This document shows positions 8,026 through 16,124 of a DNA stretch of 64,000 nucleotides, piece after piece; the first letter of the stretch is position 1; the number at the start of each line of letters is the position of its first letter. A program made the position numbers and the translations under genes. Below the pieces are notes generated by a model. That model ran no database searches, was not told the DNA's origin, and saw nothing but the letters and a program-made list of their open reading frames with translations. This stretch comes from CAMCXE01 sp046347475 (GTDB lineage: Bacteria; Pseudomonadota; Gammaproteobacteria; Pseudomonadales; Cellvibrionaceae). The stretch covers positions 671,844 to 735,843 of the forward strand of contig JAXMGD010000003.1 in NCBI GenBank assembly GCA_046347475.1, in the 5' to 3' direction.

Positions 8026-8331
8026 CTATTGTGCATCGGATATTTTTTCCCAAATATGTTCATAGCCTGCCCGCTGTAAATAACCCGCAATCGAATACAT
8101 TATTTTTTCATTCCAAAATTCATTGGATTCACTAAATAAACGAGGAATATTGTGCACATCATCTTCGATGGATCGATCAACCATTCGCCAAAAGAAAAGG
8201 CTTAAATATTCGGCATCTTGCGCGGACTCCACCTTGCCTGATTCGAGAATGTGTATGATTTTTTTGTCGCCCATTTTTTCTGCGAAATGAATGATGTATT
8301 TTTTTTCTTCAGGGAATTTATAGGTGATCAT
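8026..8331 (-). CDS. Small unknown protein coupled to the upstream gene (possible partner or antidote)
   Basis: A protein of about 101 residues starting MITYKFPEEKKYIIHFAEKM and ending HIWEKISDAQ. The ATG at 8331 overlaps the TGA of the preceding gene in an ATGA arrangement, so the two are very probably translated together and may form a pair. An open frame extends further upstream on this strand, but it overlaps the preceding gene heavily and looks non-coding. The product is acidic and helix-rich by eye, with no recognised domain or signal peptide. The layout of a coupled small acidic protein recalls antitoxin or immunity genes, but this is inference. Base composition is markedly AT-richer than the flanking bio genes. 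Confidence 0.6.
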   Translation of the reverse strand: MITYKFPEEKKYIIHFAEKMGDKKIIHILESGKVESAQDAEYLSLFFWRMVDRSIEDDVHNIPRLFSESNEFWNEKIMYSIAGYLQRAGYEHIWEKISDAQ

Positions 8332-8804
8332 AAAATTTTCTCCCCATTGCGTATAACCGACATCCTTCGGGCAACGATTTTTAATTTGATTACAAGGCTT
8401 GAAATGTGCATTTTTTCCGTTGCAGCAAGGAAATGGTGCCCCTTTTTGTCTATATCCGCTATGAAAGATAGCTTTGTAGGTATGTCGGCCTCTTTCAGAA
8501 TCCAATAAATATCAATTTGTCGGTTTTTGTTGTGGCGCTGTTTTAATTTGTACACATCCTTAAGATTTTGATAGGTTGAGGAGAACGATAGCCCCATTTG
8601 GTCGTGGGGTAAAACCCATTGCTCGTCAGGCGACATAAACCAGTCTTTGACCCTCACGCCTTGAATTAATGCCTCAGATTCTGATACGTCTCTACGGCGA
8701 TATAATGTTGGGTGGCTCCATTTGGGGGTTGGCCTTAGAACCATTCCCTCTAGTTCTTTTATTGTTTCGCTCAGGTCATTTATTGTTTTGAATTGCTCTA
8801 GCAT
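8328..8804 (-). CDS. Unknown protein, possible orphan effector or toxin-like domain
   Basis: A 158-residue protein with a good ribosome-binding site (AAGGA seven bases before the ATG). The N-terminus is MLEQFKTINDLSETIKELEG. The C-terminal half has IDIYWILKEADIPTKLSF, KKGHHFLAATEKMHI and KIVARRMSVIRNGE, which read like a compact folded domain. I do not recognise the family with certainty; similar-looking endings are seen on C-terminal domains of polymorphic toxins, but that is an impression, not a match. It is coupled through ATGA to the 101-residue gene downstream and lies 25 bases after the nuclease-like gene. It has low GC content and was probably acquired into the bio operon. Confidence 0.65.
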   Translation of the reverse strand: MLEQFKTINDLSETIKELEGMVLRPTPKWSHPTLYRRRDVSESEALIQGVRVKDWFMSPDEQWVLPHDQMGLSFSSTYQNLKDVYKLKQRHNKNRQIDIYWILKEADIPTKLSFIADIDKKGHHFLAATEKMHISSLVIKLKIVARRMSVIRNGEKIL

Positions 8805-8829
8805 TGAGTCATCCTTAGTTTATGTCGTA

Positions 8830-9534
8830 TCAAGCTCTGTTTTTCAGGTCGCTGCAGTTGGATAATTGATGGATTCTTTTATTGCTTAAAATAAATATGT
8901 GTTCAAAGAAGGTGGCGGGGTTCGTTTGGGTCAATTTTTCGAGTTCAACTAAAGCTTGCGCCACATCTAAAGCGGGTGCTCTCCAGTTGTCGTAGATCAG
9001 TAACCACTTTTCATTGGTGGGCCAAGTAATATCTTGGTAGTGCTTGTCTTTTTTGTGAATATGATAGGCCATAGCCGCAGCCCAATTTTCTTCTGGCTCA
9101 GAACCCATCCAGGGAGGATTTAAGTGATTGTTCTTTATTTCTTCAATTAGCTTTTTCGCACTTTTTTTCTTTTCGCCTGGTATGGATTTCCTTGCAAAAT
9201 AAATATCGGGAATCAGTCCTCTGACTCGCAGCGAGTCCAATTGCGCTGCGTTTGGGCATACAGCTTCGGTATGTTCAATACCAATAGAAATGTCTGGGTG
9301 CTCTACTTTGAAATCTGGGCGCTGTCCCTTTGATAGGCAAATAGGGTACTTAAATTCATTTCGCTCACACAGATATTTCAATAAACCGACTATGGCATAC
9401 ATTTCCGTATGATTAGAGGTTCTTCCCATTGTCCTCGGGGGAACCTCTGGGCAGAGACTATCGAGTAATAAGAGAAGCTCTTGCTTGCCATTGGCATTAA
9501 TGATTGTGGTGTACATAAAATTAAAGTTGTTCAA
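8830..9534 (-). CDS. PD-(D/E)XK nuclease-like hypothetical protein inside the biotin operon
   Basis: A 234-residue protein. The segment with RPDF (72-75), followed at the right spacing by IGIEHTEAV (84-92), looks like the PD...E-x-K core of restriction-endonuclease-like folds, with Thr in place of the usual Lys. The upstream SNHTEMYAIVGLLKYL could supply a helical acidic residue. No DNA-binding domain is visible. The first possible start is a TTG at 9534 that overlaps the bioB stop (TTGA); an ATG at 9516 is the alternative. The gene is clearly AT-richer than bioB and bioF and is the first of three inserted genes. Activity is unproven; it could also be a structural relative without catalysis. 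Confidence 0.65.
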   Translation of the reverse strand: MNNFNFMYTTIINANGKQELLLLLDSLCPEVPPRTMGRTSNHTEMYAIVGLLKYLCERNEFKYPICLSKGQRPDFKVEHPDISIGIEHTEAVCPNAAQLDSLRVRGLIPDIYFARKSIPGEKKKSAKKLIEEIKNNHLNPPWMGSEPEENWAAAMAYHIHKKDKHYQDITWPTNEKWLLIYDNWRAPALDVAQALVELEKLTQTNPATFFEHIFILSNKRIHQLSNCSDLKNRA

Positions 9535-10568
9535 CTACAAGCATTATAAAAAAGCCGCTCCCCGGCAACTTTGGGCAAAACCATAGCCTCATTGGAAAAA
9601 TCCCCCTCATAAGGCGCAGGCATAATCCCCAATTTCGCAAACAAAGCCCGATCCTTATCCGCTTCCGGGTTCGCGGTGGTAAGCAATTTCTCCCCGTAAA
9701 AAATCGAATTAGCCCCGGCTAAAAACGCCAGTGCTTGGGTTTGTTCGTTCATGGTTTCGCGCCCGGCGGAGAGGCGCACGTGGCTTTTGGGCATCATGAT
9801 GCGGGCGGCGGCTATGGTGCGGATAAAATCAAAGGGGTCTAAATCCGGTGCGTCGGCCAGGGGTGTGCCTTCCACTTTCACCAGCATATTAATGGGCACA
9901 GATTCCGGGTGTTCGGGCAGGTTGGCGAGGGTGAGCAACAGGCCTGCGCGGTCCTGCTCGGCTTCGCCCATACCCACAATGCCGCCACAGCAGATTTTCA
10001 TGCCCGCCTCGCGCACATTGGCCAGGGTGTTGAGGCGGTCTTGGTAGGTGCGGGTGGTGATGATCTCGCCATAGTATTCCGGCGAGGTGTCGAGGTTGTG
10101 GTTGTAATAATCCAGCCCCGCCTCGGCCAGCTGCTGGGCCTGTTGGTTGTCCAGCATACCGAGGGTCATACAGGTTTCCATACCTAATGATTTAACCCCC
10201 GCTACCATGGCCAGCACGGCGCTCATGTCTTTGTCGCGCGGCGAGCGCCAGGCGGCGCCCATGCAAAAACGGGTGGCGCCGGAGGCCTTGGCAGCCTGGG
10301 CTTCGGCGAGTACTTTCTCCACCGCCATGAGTTTTTCTTTTTCCAGGCCAGTGTCAAAATGCGCGCTCTGTGGGCAGTAGGCGCAGTCCTCCGGGCAGGC
10401 GCCGGTTTTAATCGAGCAGAGGGTGCTTACCTGCACCTGATTGGGATTAAAACAGGCCCGGTGTACGCTTTGCGCCTGGAAGATAAGATCGTTAAAGGGC
10501 AGGGCAAACAGGGCGGCAACCTGCTCGCGCGTCCAGTTGTGGCGCGGCTGGGAGGAATAAACGGACAT
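9531..10568 (-). CDS. bioB: Biotin synthase
   Basis: A 345-residue radical-SAM enzyme inserting sulfur into dethiobiotin to form biotin. The CxxxCxxC cluster motif reads CPEDCAYCPQS. Other signatures are TRFCMGAAWRSP, YYNHNLDTSPEYYG, KICCGGIVGMGE and HVRLSAGRETM. Length is normal. It is the first gene of the minus-strand biotin transcript, with a promoter and BirA-type operator immediately upstream (10611-10664). Its stop codon overlaps the start of the nuclease-like gene, so that gene should be co-transcribed with bioB unless it has an internal promoter. Confidence 0.97.
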   Translation of the reverse strand: MSVYSSQPRHNWTREQVAALFALPFNDLIFQAQSVHRACFNPNQVQVSTLCSIKTGACPEDCAYCPQSAHFDTGLEKEKLMAVEKVLAEAQAAKASGATRFCMGAAWRSPRDKDMSAVLAMVAGVKSLGMETCMTLGMLDNQQAQQLAEAGLDYYNHNLDTSPEYYGEIITTRTYQDRLNTLANVREAGMKICCGGIVGMGEAEQDRAGLLLTLANLPEHPESVPINMLVKVEGTPLADAPDLDPFDFIRTIAAARIMMPKSHVRLSAGRETMNEQTQALAFLAGANSIFYGEKLLTTANPEADKDRALFAKLGIMPAPYEGDFSNEAMVLPKVAGERLFYNACS

Positions 10569-10610
10569 AACAAGGCCTTTGGTGAAACGCGTTCGAAGGG
10601 GAATGCCTGC

Positions 10611-10638
10611 ATCTTAAGGGCCTAATACCAGTTGTCAA
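10611..10638 (-). promoter_or_regulatory. bioB promoter
   Basis: On the minus strand a perfect -35 box TTGACA (10638-10633) is followed after 16 bases by TAAGAT (10616-10611) as a plausible -10. The -35 box lies inside the left half-site of the BirA-type operator, so a bound repressor would block polymerase. Confidence 0.6.
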
Positions 10639-10664
10639 CCCAATAAGGAGTTTAAGGTTTACTA
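10632..10664. promoter_or_regulatory. BirA-type biotin operator between bioB and comF
   Basis: TTGTCAACC (10632-10640), 15 bases, then GGTTTACTA (10656-10664). This matches the known BirA consensus TTGTAAACC-N15-GGTTTACAA with one difference in each half. It overlaps the bioB -35 box and abuts the comF start codon at 10664, so biotinyl-BirA could repress bioB and possibly affect comF. Confidence 0.82.
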
Positions 10665-11347
10665 TGCGCCAAGGTTCAATCTTCGCCCGGTTATTTGCCC
10701 ACCGCTGTTGCCTCTGCGATGGCCCCAGCACACAGGCGCTGTGCAGCGCTTGCAGCCAAGACTTACCCCGCCAGGGCGATTGCTGCCCGCAATGTGCGCT
10801 GCCCCTTGCGCACAGCGAAGCCCTCTGCCCGGATTGTTTAGCCCACCCCAAGCCTTTTGCCCGCACCCATTGCGGGTTTGCCTATGTGTTCCCGCTCGAT
10901 AGCCTCATCCACCAGTTTAAAAACCGCGCCTATGGGCCAATTGCCAACCGCCTGGCCGATGAACTGGCAGGCCGCATCGCAAGCAGCGCTCTGCACTACA
11001 CCGCTCTGGTGCCCATGCCCCAGCACTGGCGCGGCCTCTGGGCGCGCGGGCGCAACCCGGCGGCGGAAGTCGCGAGCCTGCTCAGCCGCCGGCTGGGCAC
11101 CCCGGTTGCGCCGCTGCTGCGTAAAACCCGCCACACCCCGGCGCAAAAACACCTCACCCGCCAGGAGCGCTGGCAGAATCTGGCGGGCAGCCTGGCGGCC
11201 TCCCACAGACTGAGCGGTGGGCGTTATTTGCTGGTGGATGATGTGATGACGACAGGGGCAAGCAGCATTCTGGCAAGCCAGGTGCTGCTTGCGGCGGGGG
11301 CCGAGCGGGTAGATGTGGCGGTGTTGGCGCGCACGCCACAGCGTTGA
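10664..11347 (+). CDS. comF: ComF family phosphoribosyltransferase-like protein
   Basis: A 227-residue ComF-family protein, divergent from bioB. The N-terminus holds a cysteine-rich double-zinc-finger region (HRCCLCDG, LCSACSQ, CCPQCALP, LCPDCLAH). The C-terminal half is a phosphoribosyltransferase fold with the PRPP-binding loop LLVDDVMTTGASS. ComF proteins are linked to DNA uptake and transformation, but many homologues have unknown roles. The ATG lies 13 bases after AAGGAG and overlaps the last base of the BirA operator. This divergent bioB-comF arrangement is common in gammaproteobacteria. No membrane segments are seen. Confidence 0.92.
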   Translation: MRQGSIFARLFAHRCCLCDGPSTQALCSACSQDLPRQGDCCPQCALPLAHSEALCPDCLAHPKPFARTHCGFAYVFPLDSLIHQFKNRAYGPIANRLADELAGRIASSALHYTALVPMPQHWRGLWARGRNPAAEVASLLSRRLGTPVAPLLRKTRHTPAQKHLTRQERWQNLAGSLAASHRLSGGRYLLVDDVMTTGASSILASQVLLAAGAERVDVAVLARTPQR

Positions 11348-11403
11348 TTTGGCCTCAACACGCGACGACTAATTCCAAGCACTGATATGACTAGCTTTCG
11401 CCC

Positions 11404-14400
11404 TTATCCGCCTTGGTAATAGATCCTCCAATTATCACAATCGCCTGAAGCGCTGTAGCGAGTGCTGTTGGTTTTTATTGAGCAGGTGTCCAATTGAATC
11501 AGCACTACCACCTGGTGCCCAGGGCAGCTGACGGAGTACTGTTTATACGCCGAAGTGGGAATGCTGTTTTCTGCAACATCACAGCCCGGAGTGTTGCCAA
11601 AAACGGGATCATTAAACTCAAAAACTTTTGCACCTATAGCTGTTCCGGAGCTGGAGGATGAACTGCTGCTGGAACTAGAAGAACTCGATGAGCTGCTGCT
11701 AGAACTTGACGATGAGCTTGAGCTGCTAGAGGAACTACTTGACGATGAGCTGCTGCTAGAAGAGCTGCTACTTGAACTTGAACTTGAACTTGAACTGCTC
11801 GAAGAACTTGACGAGCTCAGTGCCCCCAGATAATAAATTCGCCAGTTAGAGCATTCGCCTGAGGCACTGTAAAGGGGGTTGTTAGTTTGAAAGGTGCAGG
11901 TGTCTAACTGGATCAATACTACGACCTGATGACCAGAGCAACTCACGGAATACTGCTTATACGCCGAAGTGGGAATGCCATTTTCTGCAACATCACAGCC
12001 TGGGGTATTACCAAACACAGGATCATTGAACTCAAATATTTTCACGGCTGCGAGAGTTCCCGAGCTTGAGGAAGAGCTTGAGCTGGATGAAGAACTGGAT
12101 GAACTGCTGCTGGAGCTCGAAGAGGAGCTAGAGCTACTGGACGAGCTGCTTGATGATGAGCTACTGGACGAGCTGCTGCTTGAAGAGCTACTGCTTGAAC
12201 TTGAGCTGCTTGATGAGCCTAGCTCCCCCAGATAATAAATCCGCCAGTTGGAGCATTCGCCAGAGGCGCTGTATCGAGGGCTATTGGTTTGGAAGGTACA
12301 TCCGTCCAATTGAATTAGCACTGCCACCTGGTGCCCCGGACAGCTCACGGAATATTGTTTATACGCCGAAGTGGGTATGGCGTTTTCCACAATATCGCAG
12401 CCTGGCGTGTTGCCAAAAACGGGATCGTTAAACTCAAAAATTTTCGCACCTATAGGTGTTCCAGAGCTGGAGGATGAGCTATTAGAGCTAGAGGAGCTTG
12501 AAGAGCTGGAACTTGAAGAAGAACTGGAGCTTGATGAGCTACTACTAGAGGAACTTGAGCTAGAAGATGAGCTTGAAGTACTGCTGGAGCTAGAAGAGCT
12601 CGAACTACTGGAACTCGATGAGCTGGAACTTGAAGAAGAACTGGAGCTTGATGAGCTACTACTAGAGGAACTCGAGCTAGAAGATGAGCTTGAAGTACTG
12701 CTGGAGCTAGAAGAGCTCGAACTGCTGGAGCTAGAAGAGCTGGAACTTGAAGAAGAACTAGAGCTTGAGGAGCTGCTACTGGAGGAGCTCGAGCTAGAAG
12801 ATGAGCTTGAAGTGCTGCTGGAGCTAGAAGAGCTGGAACTTGAAGAAGAACTAGAGCTTGAGGAGCTGCTACTGGAGGAGCTCGAGCTAGAAGATGAGCT
12901 TGAAGTACTGCTGGAGCTAGACGAACTCGAGCTACTGGAGCTAGAAGAGCTGGAACTTGAAGAAGAACTGGAGCTTGAGGAGCTACTACTAGAGGAGCTG
13001 GAGCTAGAAGACGAGCTTGAAGTACTGCTGGAGCTAGAAGAGCCCGAACTGCTGGAGCTCGATGAGCTGGAGCTTGAAGAAGAACTAGAGCTTGAGGAGC
13101 TGCTACTAGAGGAGCTGGAGCTAGAAGACGAGCTTGAGGTGCTACTGGAGCTTGAGGAACTACTACTCGAAGAGCTAGAACTGGACGAGCTAGAGCTCGA
13201 ACTAGACGACGCGCTAGAGCTGCTACTAGAACTCGAAGCCGAACTAGAGCTGGACGAGCTCGATGCCAATCCAGAGCTGCTCGATGAGCTAGTGCTACTT
13301 GATGAGGAGCTCGAACTACTTGAAGAAGAACTTGAACTACTTGAAGACGAGCTAGAGCTGCTGGCCGCCGAGTTAGGCTCCCCCGCCTCCAGAGCGGTCA
13401 CCTCAAAACTAAAAATATCCGCCGTTTCTCCGCCGCCAATCACGCCTTCCAACTGGGCGGCTTTGTCGCCCCAGTAGACGCGGGCGGTGTAGCTGGAGCC
13501 TATACCATCTGCGTGGTGCAGGCGCACTTGGTAGCGCCCTTGAGGGGCGTAGGTGCGCCAGATAATGTTGCGCTGGGGCACGCGCAGGCTCGGCTCTTCA
13601 AATTCACCGAGGGCCTCATCGCAGTTGGCGGTGAAAAAATTCAGGCTCAGCCAGTTGCTGCAGGGGTCTTGCACGGACAGTTCAAGCAAGCTGGTTGGGT
13701 CCGACCACACCAGGTTAACCCGCACTTGCCCTGCAAGGCCCGGCAGCTCCGTTTGGGCGCGGTCCACAGCGGTTTGGGTTGGTTTGCGGGTGACCAGTGG
13801 CGGTGTTGGGTCGCTGTCGCGAATCACCGCCACACCGCGCGCGCTGAAGGGTTTGTCGCCCTCTTGCCCGCTGACTTGCAAGGTGAAGTACTCGCCTTTT
13901 TCCCGTGTGGTATCGCTCAGCAGTTGCACTGAAACGGTTTTTTCCTGCTCGCCGGGGGCAAAGGTTAGGCTGGCCGCTTGGGCGATGTAGTCAACACCCG
14001 CCGCCGCTGTGCCATCGGCGGTGAGGTAAGAAAGTACAGTGGTTTGTGTAGCCGGTTTGTTCAGGCGCACAGTGAAGTCCACCTTGGCGCTGTTCTCCCG
14101 CTGGCTGCTGCCCACCACCTTGGCGCTATTGGCCAGCGGGTAGACGAATAAATCCAGAGTATCTGAGGCCACCTGTTTGTCATCGGTGACGCCCGTCAGG
14201 CGAAAACTCAAGCGGGTGTACTGGCTGACATCCGGCACCAGCACTTGGGTGGTGAGTTGTTCCGGGTTGAGGATCGGCACCTCGGGCCCGCCGGTGTCGA
14301 TTTGTGTCCACTGGGTGCGGCTAAAAACGCTGTTGCTCAGGGCGCTGCCCTGTAGGTTCACCAATAGGTTGGCATCGCTGAAGATGTCCGGCCCCGCTTC

Positions 14401-14619
14401 AATGCTGACTGCGGCTTCTGTGCTGGGCAGTTGCGGCGCACTGACGCCCAGGTCTGCAGCGGCCTTTTGCAGCTCGGCCTGTTTGCGCTCGGTAATTTGC
14501 GCGGGGCTAATCTGCGCCTTGTCGGTGTCCACCTGGCTGCCCTGGCCTTTGCCGCAGGCGCTTAACATTAGGCAGAGCAATAAACTTAGATAGGTGCGGG
14601 CAACGGCGCGTCCAGACAT
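11404..14619 (-). CDS. Polyserine-linker lipoprotein with Calx-beta domain and three C-terminal Cys modules
   Basis: A 1071-residue surface or secreted lipoprotein. The lipobox is LSAC, with Cys at about residue 22. About residues 165-270 form a Calx-beta domain (NSAKVDFTVRLNKPA, ADGTAAAGVDYIAQ, GEQEKTVSVQLL). A second beta domain, VRVNLVWSDPTSLLELSV with SYTARVYWGD, follows. Then comes a polyserine tract of about 300 codons with occasional Thr, Ala or Gly. Three near-identical modules of about 75 residues (KVFEFNDPVFGNTPGCD, SAYKQYSVSC, ECSNWRIYYLG) are separated by two more serine tracts of about 55 residues. Each module keeps four cysteines. Polyserine linkers are known from Saccharophagus-type carbohydrate enzymes; no catalytic domain is visible here, so a binding or structural role is inferred. 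Confidence 0.88.
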   Translation of the reverse strand: MSGRAVARTYLSLLLCLMLSACGKGQGSQVDTDKAQISPAQITERKQAELQKAAADLGVSAPQLPSTEAAVSIEAGPDIFSDANLLVNLQGSALSNSVFSRTQWTQIDTGGPEVPILNPEQLTTQVLVPDVSQYTRLSFRLTGVTDDKQVASDTLDLFVYPLANSAKVVGSSQRENSAKVDFTVRLNKPATQTTVLSYLTADGTAAAGVDYIAQAASLTFAPGEQEKTVSVQLLSDTTREKGEYFTLQVSGQEGDKPFSARGVAVIRDSDPTPPLVTRKPTQTAVDRAQTELPGLAGQVRVNLVWSDPTSLLELSVQDPCSNWLSLNFFTANCDEALGEFEEPSLRVPQRNIIWRTYAPQGRYQVRLHHADGIGSSYTARVYWGDKAAQLEGVIGGGETADIFSFEVTALEAGEPNSAASSSSSSSSSSSSSSSSSSSSSSSTSSSSSSGLASSSSSSSSASSSSSSSSASSSSSSSSSSSSSSSSSSSSSSSTSSSSSSSSSSSSSSSSSSSSSSSSSSSSSSSGSSSSSSTSSSSSSSSSSSSSSSSSSSSSSSSSSSSSSSSSSSSSSTSSSSSSSSSSSSSSSSSSSSSSSSSSSSSSTSSSSSSSSSSSSSSSSSSSSSSSSSSSSSSSSSSSSSSTSSSSSSSSSSSSSSSSSSSSSSSSSSSSSSSSSSSSSSTSSSSSSSSSSSSSSSSSSSSSSSSSSSSSSSNSSSSSSGTPIGAKIFEFNDPVFGNTPGCDIVENAIPTSAYKQYSVSCPGHQVAVLIQLDGCTFQTNSPRYSASGECSNWRIYYLGELGSSSSSSSSSSSSSSSSSSSSSSSSSSSSSSSSSSSSSSSSSSSSSSSSSSSSGTLAAVKIFEFNDPVFGNTPGCDVAENGIPTSAYKQYSVSCSGHQVVVLIQLDTCTFQTNNPLYSASGECSNWRIYYLGALSSSSSSSSSSSSSSSSSSSSSSSSSSSSSSSSSSSSSSSSSSSSSSSSSSSSSSSSSGTAIGAKVFEFNDPVFGNTPGCDVAENSIPTSAYKQYSVSCPGHQVVVLIQLDTCSIKTNSTRYSASGDCDNWRIYYQGG
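12500..13145 (-). repeat. 117-bp tandem minisatellite encoding polyserine
   Basis: Within the long serine tract a higher-order DNA repeat recurs. The landmark GAAGTACTG or its variant on the plus strand occurs at 12575, 12692, 12809, 12902, 13019 and 13136. Spacings are 117 bp, with one shorter 93-bp step. Each unit of 39 codons carries a single Thr. Serine codons of both families (AGY and TCN) are mixed, so the DNA repeat has a longer period than the protein repeat. Confidence 0.85.
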
Positions 14620-14801
14620 GGAACATCCTCTTGGTGTGTACTCCTGCGCGGCAGGGGGCAGATAAACGAATGGCGCGCAAACTATCAGAAACTCAGCCCT
14701 CCTGCAGTGCGCAAACGACGGATTGGCTCAGGTTGATCACCGCCCCAGGCGCGCCGGGCGGCCGTGTTATGCTGCGCGCTTTTAGCCGCTCCCTTCGCCC
14801 T

Positions 14802-15773
14802 ATGACCAGTCCCTTTGCCGATTTAAGCCCCGACACTGTTATGGATGCGGTGGAATCCCTAGGCCACTATTGTGATGCGCGCATTTATCCGCTCAATTCC
14901 TATGAAAATCGCGTCTATCAAGTAGGTATCGAAGGCGCCCGCCCTTTGATCGCGAAGTTTTACCGGCCCGGCCGCTGGTCTGGCGAGCAGATTCGCGAAG
15001 AACACCAGTGGAGCCTCGAGCTTGCATCCGCAGCCTTGCCGGTCATAGCGCCTCTACAGCAGGCGGGCGAAACCCTGTTTAGCCATGGGCACTATGCCTT
15101 TGCGCTCTACCCGCGCGCGCCCGGCACCCCGGTGGCATTGGTGGAGGATGACCAGCTGTACGCCCTCGGCCAACTCATAGGCCAGGTGCATCAGCAGGCG
15201 GCGGCGCCTTTTCAGCACCGCCAGAGCCTCAGCCCGCACACAGATGGGCCCGAGTATCTGCTGGCCAAGGGCTTTTTGCCCACGTCTTTGGCCCGCGATT
15301 ACCTGGCCCTGAGCGATAAACTCACCGCCGCCATTGACGCGGTCTTTGCCCGCGCCACCTTTAACCACCGGCCAATACATGGCGATGTACACGCGGGTAA
15401 TGTGCTCTGGCAGGAGGATGGCCCCTGCCTGGTGGATTTTGATGATGCGCAAAACGGCCCTGCAGTGCAGGACCTGTGGATGCTGCTCAGCGGCAGCCCC
15501 GCCGCCCAGCAGGCGCAGCTGCAGCAGGTGCTGGAAGGCTACGAGGAGCATTGCGACTTTGATAGCCGCGAGCTGGTCCTCATTCCCAGCCTCCGGGCGC
15601 TGCGGCTGCTGAATTACAGCGCCTGGCTCGCCCGCCGCTGGGAGGATCGCGCCTTTGCCCTGGCCTTTCCCTGGTTTAACACCGAGTCCTACTGGGCGGC
15701 GCATCTTAAGCAGTTGAACGAAGCGCTCGCGGAGATTCACAATCTGCGCCTGTCGCGGGGCCAGCCGTTTTGA
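14802..15773 (+). CDS. srkA: Stress response kinase A (YihE-type)
   Basis: A 323-residue protein of the SrkA/YihE family, an aminoglycoside-phosphotransferase-fold protein kinase linked to survival under envelope and oxidative stress. Visible motifs: NSYENRVYQVGIEG (nucleotide-binding strand), LIAKFYRPGRWS with the ATP lysine, the catalytic loop RPIHGDVHAGNVLW, and LVDFDDAQNGP for metal binding. The ATG at 14802 (MTSPFADLSPDTVMDAVE) fits the family start; an open frame runs back to 14631 but is not conserved-looking. The gene overlaps the next one by four bases and is probably co-transcribed with it. The polyserine lipoprotein diverges upstream. Confidence 0.93.
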   Translation: MTSPFADLSPDTVMDAVESLGHYCDARIYPLNSYENRVYQVGIEGARPLIAKFYRPGRWSGEQIREEHQWSLELASAALPVIAPLQQAGETLFSHGHYAFALYPRAPGTPVALVEDDQLYALGQLIGQVHQQAAAPFQHRQSLSPHTDGPEYLLAKGFLPTSLARDYLALSDKLTAAIDAVFARATFNHRPIHGDVHAGNVLWQEDGPCLVDFDDAQNGPAVQDLWMLLSGSPAAQQAQLQQVLEGYEEHCDFDSRELVLIPSLRALRLLNYSAWLARRWEDRAFALAFPWFNTESYWAAHLKQLNEALAEIHNLRLSRGQPF

Positions 15774-16069
15774 CTCAGGCAAGTGAGCCCTGGAGCCTCT
15801 ACATAGTGCGCGCCCGTGACGGCAGTTTGTACACGGGGGTAGCCAAAGACGTGGCCAAACGCTTTGCCGAGCACCAAGCTCAAGGCCCCAAATGTGCTAA
15901 ATATTTAAAAGGGCGCGGCCCTTTGGTATTGGTGTATCAGGAGGCCGTCGGCGATAAATCCGCAGCGCTCAAACGTGAATATGCGTTAAAACAATTATCG
16001 AAAATCACCAAAGAAAAACTGGTGAGCGATTTTATGCGCCCCAAACCAAGTCCGCTGAACGGGCAATAA
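15770..16069 (+). CDS. GIY-YIG domain protein (YhbQ/UPF0213-like)
   Basis: A 99-residue single-domain GIY-YIG protein. The signature reads SLYIVRARDGSLYTGVAKD, followed by RFAEHQ, the conserved AKYLKGRGPLVLVYQE and ALKREYALKQLSK. These small proteins resemble the nuclease domain of UvrC and structure-specific nucleases; the cellular role of this subgroup is not settled. It starts with TTG at 15770, overlapping the srkA stop (TTGA), so its translation is probably coupled to srkA. An intrinsic terminator follows its stop directly. Confidence 0.88.
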   Translation: MTQASEPWSLYIVRARDGSLYTGVAKDVAKRFAEHQAQGPKCAKYLKGRGPLVLVYQEAVGDKSAALKREYALKQLSKITKEKLVSDFMRPKPSPLNGQ

Positions 16070-16096
16070 AAAAGGCAGCTAGGCTGCCTTTTTTAT
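16068..16096 (+). terminator. Intrinsic terminator after the srkA operon
   Basis: AAAAAGGCAGC-TAG-GCTGCCTTTTTT: an eight-base-pair stem with a three-base loop and a T6 run, directly after the stop codon at 16069. The A-rich left side lets it work for the convergent minus-strand gene too. Confidence 0.88.
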
Positions 16097-16124
16097 TGCT
16101 TGAATGTGCGCGGTTAGCCCCTGG

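Noticed and set aside
8331..8505. Longer N-terminus for the 101-residue gene
   Set aside because: It would overlap the preceding gene by over 170 bases; the ATGA overlap at 8328-8331 is a far better start.
12371..13477. A 368-residue Glu/Leu-rich open frame on the plus strand
   Set aside because: It is the antisense of the polyserine tract: serine codons read backward as Glu and Leu codons, so the frame stays open by composition only.
15054..15782. A 242-residue open frame antisense to srkA
   Set aside because: It lies wholly inside a well-conserved kinase gene and is a shadow of GC-rich third positions.
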